Below are positions 62,305-64,000 of a stretch of DNA of 64,000 bases, piece after piece. Location of the stretch: positions 5,084,001 through 5,148,000 of the forward strand of contig NZ_AP022600.1 of assembly GCF_010725885.1 (NCBI RefSeq). The letters are read 5' to 3'. The stretch is from Mycolicibacterium tokaiense. GTDB taxonomy: Bacteria > Actinomycetota > Actinomycetes > Mycobacteriales > Mycobacteriaceae. The notes beneath the pieces are model-generated. The model saw nothing but the letters and a program-made list of their open reading frames with translations, was not told the DNA's origin and did no database searches. Position 1 is the first letter of the stretch; every line of letters starts with the position of its first letter. A program made the translations under genes and the position numbers.

Positions 62305-63924
62305 TCATCCGAGGGGACGCGGTCGGAAGTCGAAGGTGTGAGCCGGCATCGCGACACCGGCGGCACGTAGCTGCCCGGCGCGTGTCACGGTCGCGGCGCC
62401 TTCGAGCAGGTTGAGCGCAATCTGGCGGACCGAGCGCGTCTCGACGGGCTCGAGAAAAGAACCGCGCACCCAGTCGTTGAACGCCCCCATCGCCGGACCG
62501 CACCAGATCTGATAATCAGCACGCCGGTCGGCGTGGCCGTCGCGGGCCCACTGCGACCCCATGAACAGGTACCACCGAAACACCAGCGCCATCAGATGTT
62601 TGGGATCGGCCCGGGCGCGCTCCACTTCCCGGGGGTCGGCACGGGTGAAAAACGCCTCGGTCTCGGCCCAGATGTCGTCCACGTCGCGGCCCAGCACTGT
62701 CTTTTCCAGAGTCCTCAGCTCATCGATCGGGGCGTCGTCGAACGACGTGTAACGCCGGTAGAATTCACCCAGGCGTTGTCCGCGCTGGGCGAACATGGTG
62801 CCGCGCTTGAGTACCTGCACCGTCACCCCCATCTCGAACATGTCCGAGGCGGGCGCCATTGCCACGTCGGTGGACTGGGCCAGGGCCAGCAGGGCCCGCG
62901 CGTCAACGGACAGTCCGCTTTCCACAGCGGACTGGTTCACCGAGCCGGTCAGCACGTAGTCGGCGCCGCAGGCGAACGCCGCCGCCACCGCCGCGGGTGT
63001 GCCGATCCCGCCGGCAGCGCCAACCCTGGGCAGCACCGCATACCCGTGCTGGGCGGCGATCTCGTCGCGCAAGCCGATCAGCCGAGGCAGGAGAACGGTC
63101 AACGCGCGGTTGTCGGTATGCCCACCCGAGTCCGCCTCGGCGGTGATGTCCTCGGCGATCGGGATCCCGGCAGCCAAGTGGGCTTCATCGTCGGTGAGCC
63201 GGCCCTCGGCGACCAGCGCCCGCAGTATCGGCTCGGGCGCGGGTGAGAGGAAGTGGCGCGCCACCTCGTCCCTGGAGACTTTGGCGAATATGCGTCCTGC
63301 GCGCTCGATCTGACCGTTTGAGTTGCGTCGCAACCCTTTCGCGGCATAGAGCACGATGGCCGGGGTGAGGCGCATGAACGCCGACGCCGAGACGTACCGC
63401 ACCCCGAGGCGGTGAAAGAGGTCGACGGTGGCGAGTTCGAGCCGGTCATCGTGGATGTTGTGGATCAGGTTGGCACCCCATCCGCCTACACCGGGTCCGA
63501 GGGCGGCGGTGATCTCATTGACCCCCACCTCGATGGCGCCGAGATCCAGTCCTGCGCTTCCGAAGAAGGCCATGACCCCGGCGCGAACCCCTTCGATGGT
63601 CATCCCCGCGGTGGCGATACCGCGCGCCATCTCTCCGATGACGTAGGGGAACCGCACCCGGTGGGCGGTGGTGAAAGCCCTTCCTCCCAGCCATTCGGGA
63701 TACAGAGCAGGCAGGACCGCCAGCACCTCGTGGCGCATGATCTCCGGCGTCAGCAGACCCGCGTCATCGAGCAGCACGGCTCGCGGCCCATGGCTGGAAC
63801 TCACCACAGCCACCGGCCTGCGGATCGCCGTGAGCGCCTCGGTGACGTCCGTTCGATCACGCGATGCCGCTGAGGCCTCATTCACATAATCAGACGTAGT
63901 CAGCGCTCCCCGCACGGTCGGCAC
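62305..63924 (-). CDS. pfaD: PfaD-type trans-acting enoyl reductase
   Basis: 539-aa FMN-dependent enoyl reductase of the PfaD/2-nitropropane-dioxygenase-like family, the discrete ER that serves PUFA synthases and related trans-AT/secondary-lipid systems. TIM-barrel motifs: EADSGGHTDNR, RVGAAGGIGTP and YVLTGSVNQ; the C-terminal helical region KHLMALVFRWYLFMGSQWAR is typical of PfaD. Start is GTG 63924; a second GTG three codons on is possible. First gene of the pfaD–pfaA–pfaC transcript. A -10-like TAAATT ends 11 bases before the GTG, which would give an almost leaderless mRNA. Confidence 0.9.
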   Translation of the reverse strand: MPTVRGALTTSDYVNEASAASRDRTDVTEALTAIRRPVAVVSSSHGPRAVLLDDAGLLTPEIMRHEVLAVLPALYPEWLGGRAFTTAHRVRFPYVIGEMARGIATAGMTIEGVRAGVMAFFGSAGLDLGAIEVGVNEITAALGPGVGGWGANLIHNIHDDRLELATVDLFHRLGVRYVSASAFMRLTPAIVLYAAKGLRRNSNGQIERAGRIFAKVSRDEVARHFLSPAPEPILRALVAEGRLTDDEAHLAAGIPIAEDITAEADSGGHTDNRALTVLLPRLIGLRDEIAAQHGYAVLPRVGAAGGIGTPAAVAAAFACGADYVLTGSVNQSAVESGLSVDARALLALAQSTDVAMAPASDMFEMGVTVQVLKRGTMFAQRGQRLGEFYRRYTSFDDAPIDELRTLEKTVLGRDVDDIWAETEAFFTRADPREVERARADPKHLMALVFRWYLFMGSQWARDGHADRRADYQIWCGPAMGAFNDWVRGSFLEPVETRSVRQIALNLLEGAATVTRAGQLRAAGVAMPAHTFDFRPRPLG

Positions 63925-63935
63925 TCTAACCGCAA

Positions 63936-63973
63936 AATTTACGGCAGGGTTGGTTTTGTGCGACTCAGTCGCA
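63936..63973 (-). promoter_or_regulatory. Candidate promoter/operator of the pfaDAC operon
   Basis: A perfect 15-bp palindrome TGCGACTCAGTCGCA (63959-63973) lies 35 bp upstream of the pfaD start. On the minus strand TAAATT (63936-63941) fits the TANNNT -10, and a -35 placed 17 bp further upstream would fall inside the palindrome, as expected for a repressor operator. Assigned by eye. Confidence 0.5.
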
Positions 63974-64000
63974 TTGCGGCAACACCGCGCTAGAGCACAA

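Overview
The window looks like a chromosomal segment of a mycobacterium (probably a Mycolicibacterium or related species). It has high GC, an mbtH–NRPS pair, three GPL-type family-1 glycosyltransferases, an mmpS–mmpL–mmpL cassette, a PGRS-like glycine-rich protein and CmcI/TylF-type sugar O-methyltransferases. Together these are the hallmark set of a glycopeptidolipid (GPL) locus, but this one differs from the textbook version. Species assignment is inference; no rRNA or other marker is present.

Layout. (1) 1–18861, minus strand: methyltransferase, glycosyltransferase, mbtH, a one-module NRPS (starter C–A–T–E, 1515 aa) and a giant NRPS that runs off the left edge (C-A-T, C-A-T, C-A-T-E, C..., at least 3963 aa). 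(2) 19058–27175, plus strand: a DUF2505 protein, three tandem acyltransferase-3/SGNH membrane proteins and a dTDP-L-rhamnose 4-epimerase-like enzyme. (3) 27172–39828: UDP-sugar decarboxylase-like SDR and nucleotide-sugar dehydrogenase (minus), rhamnosyl O-methyltransferase (plus), glycosyltransferase (minus), GMC oxidoreductase (plus), secreted PGRS-like protein, Gfo/Idh/MocA oxidoreductase, TylF-type methyltransferase, glycosyltransferase and sulfotransferase (all minus). (4) 40151–49907: HxxxDG acyltransferase, 14-TM MFS exporter (minus), then mmpS, mmpL, mmpL. (5) 49909–63924, minus: a three-gene polyunsaturated-fatty-acid-synthase-type cluster, pfaD–pfaA–pfaC, with 4-bp and 28-bp junctions.

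Proposed joint function (inference). The Pfa-type synthase makes an unusual acyl chain. The starter condensation domain of the first NRPS couples an acyl chain to a threonine-type residue, which the E domain epimerises. The second NRPS adds at least three more residues, the fourth again a D-threonine type. The peptide is then glycosylated (6-deoxytalose/rhamnose, possibly a uronic acid or pentose), O-methylated, acylated and possibly sulfated, and exported by MmpS/MmpL. This would be a GPL-like lipopeptide that is not the classical Phe-aThr-Ala-alaninol tetrapeptide.

The most striking sequence-level feature is a set of near-identical DNA blocks with intense strand-specific base skew (plus strand rich in C whichever strand codes) in the two NRPS genes, in the acyltransferase trio and in the tandem ACPs of PfaA. 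They match the description of GRINS (genetic repeats of intense nucleotide skews), which are linked to gene conversion in assembly-line genes. I saw no tRNA, rRNA, CRISPR array or insertion sequence.
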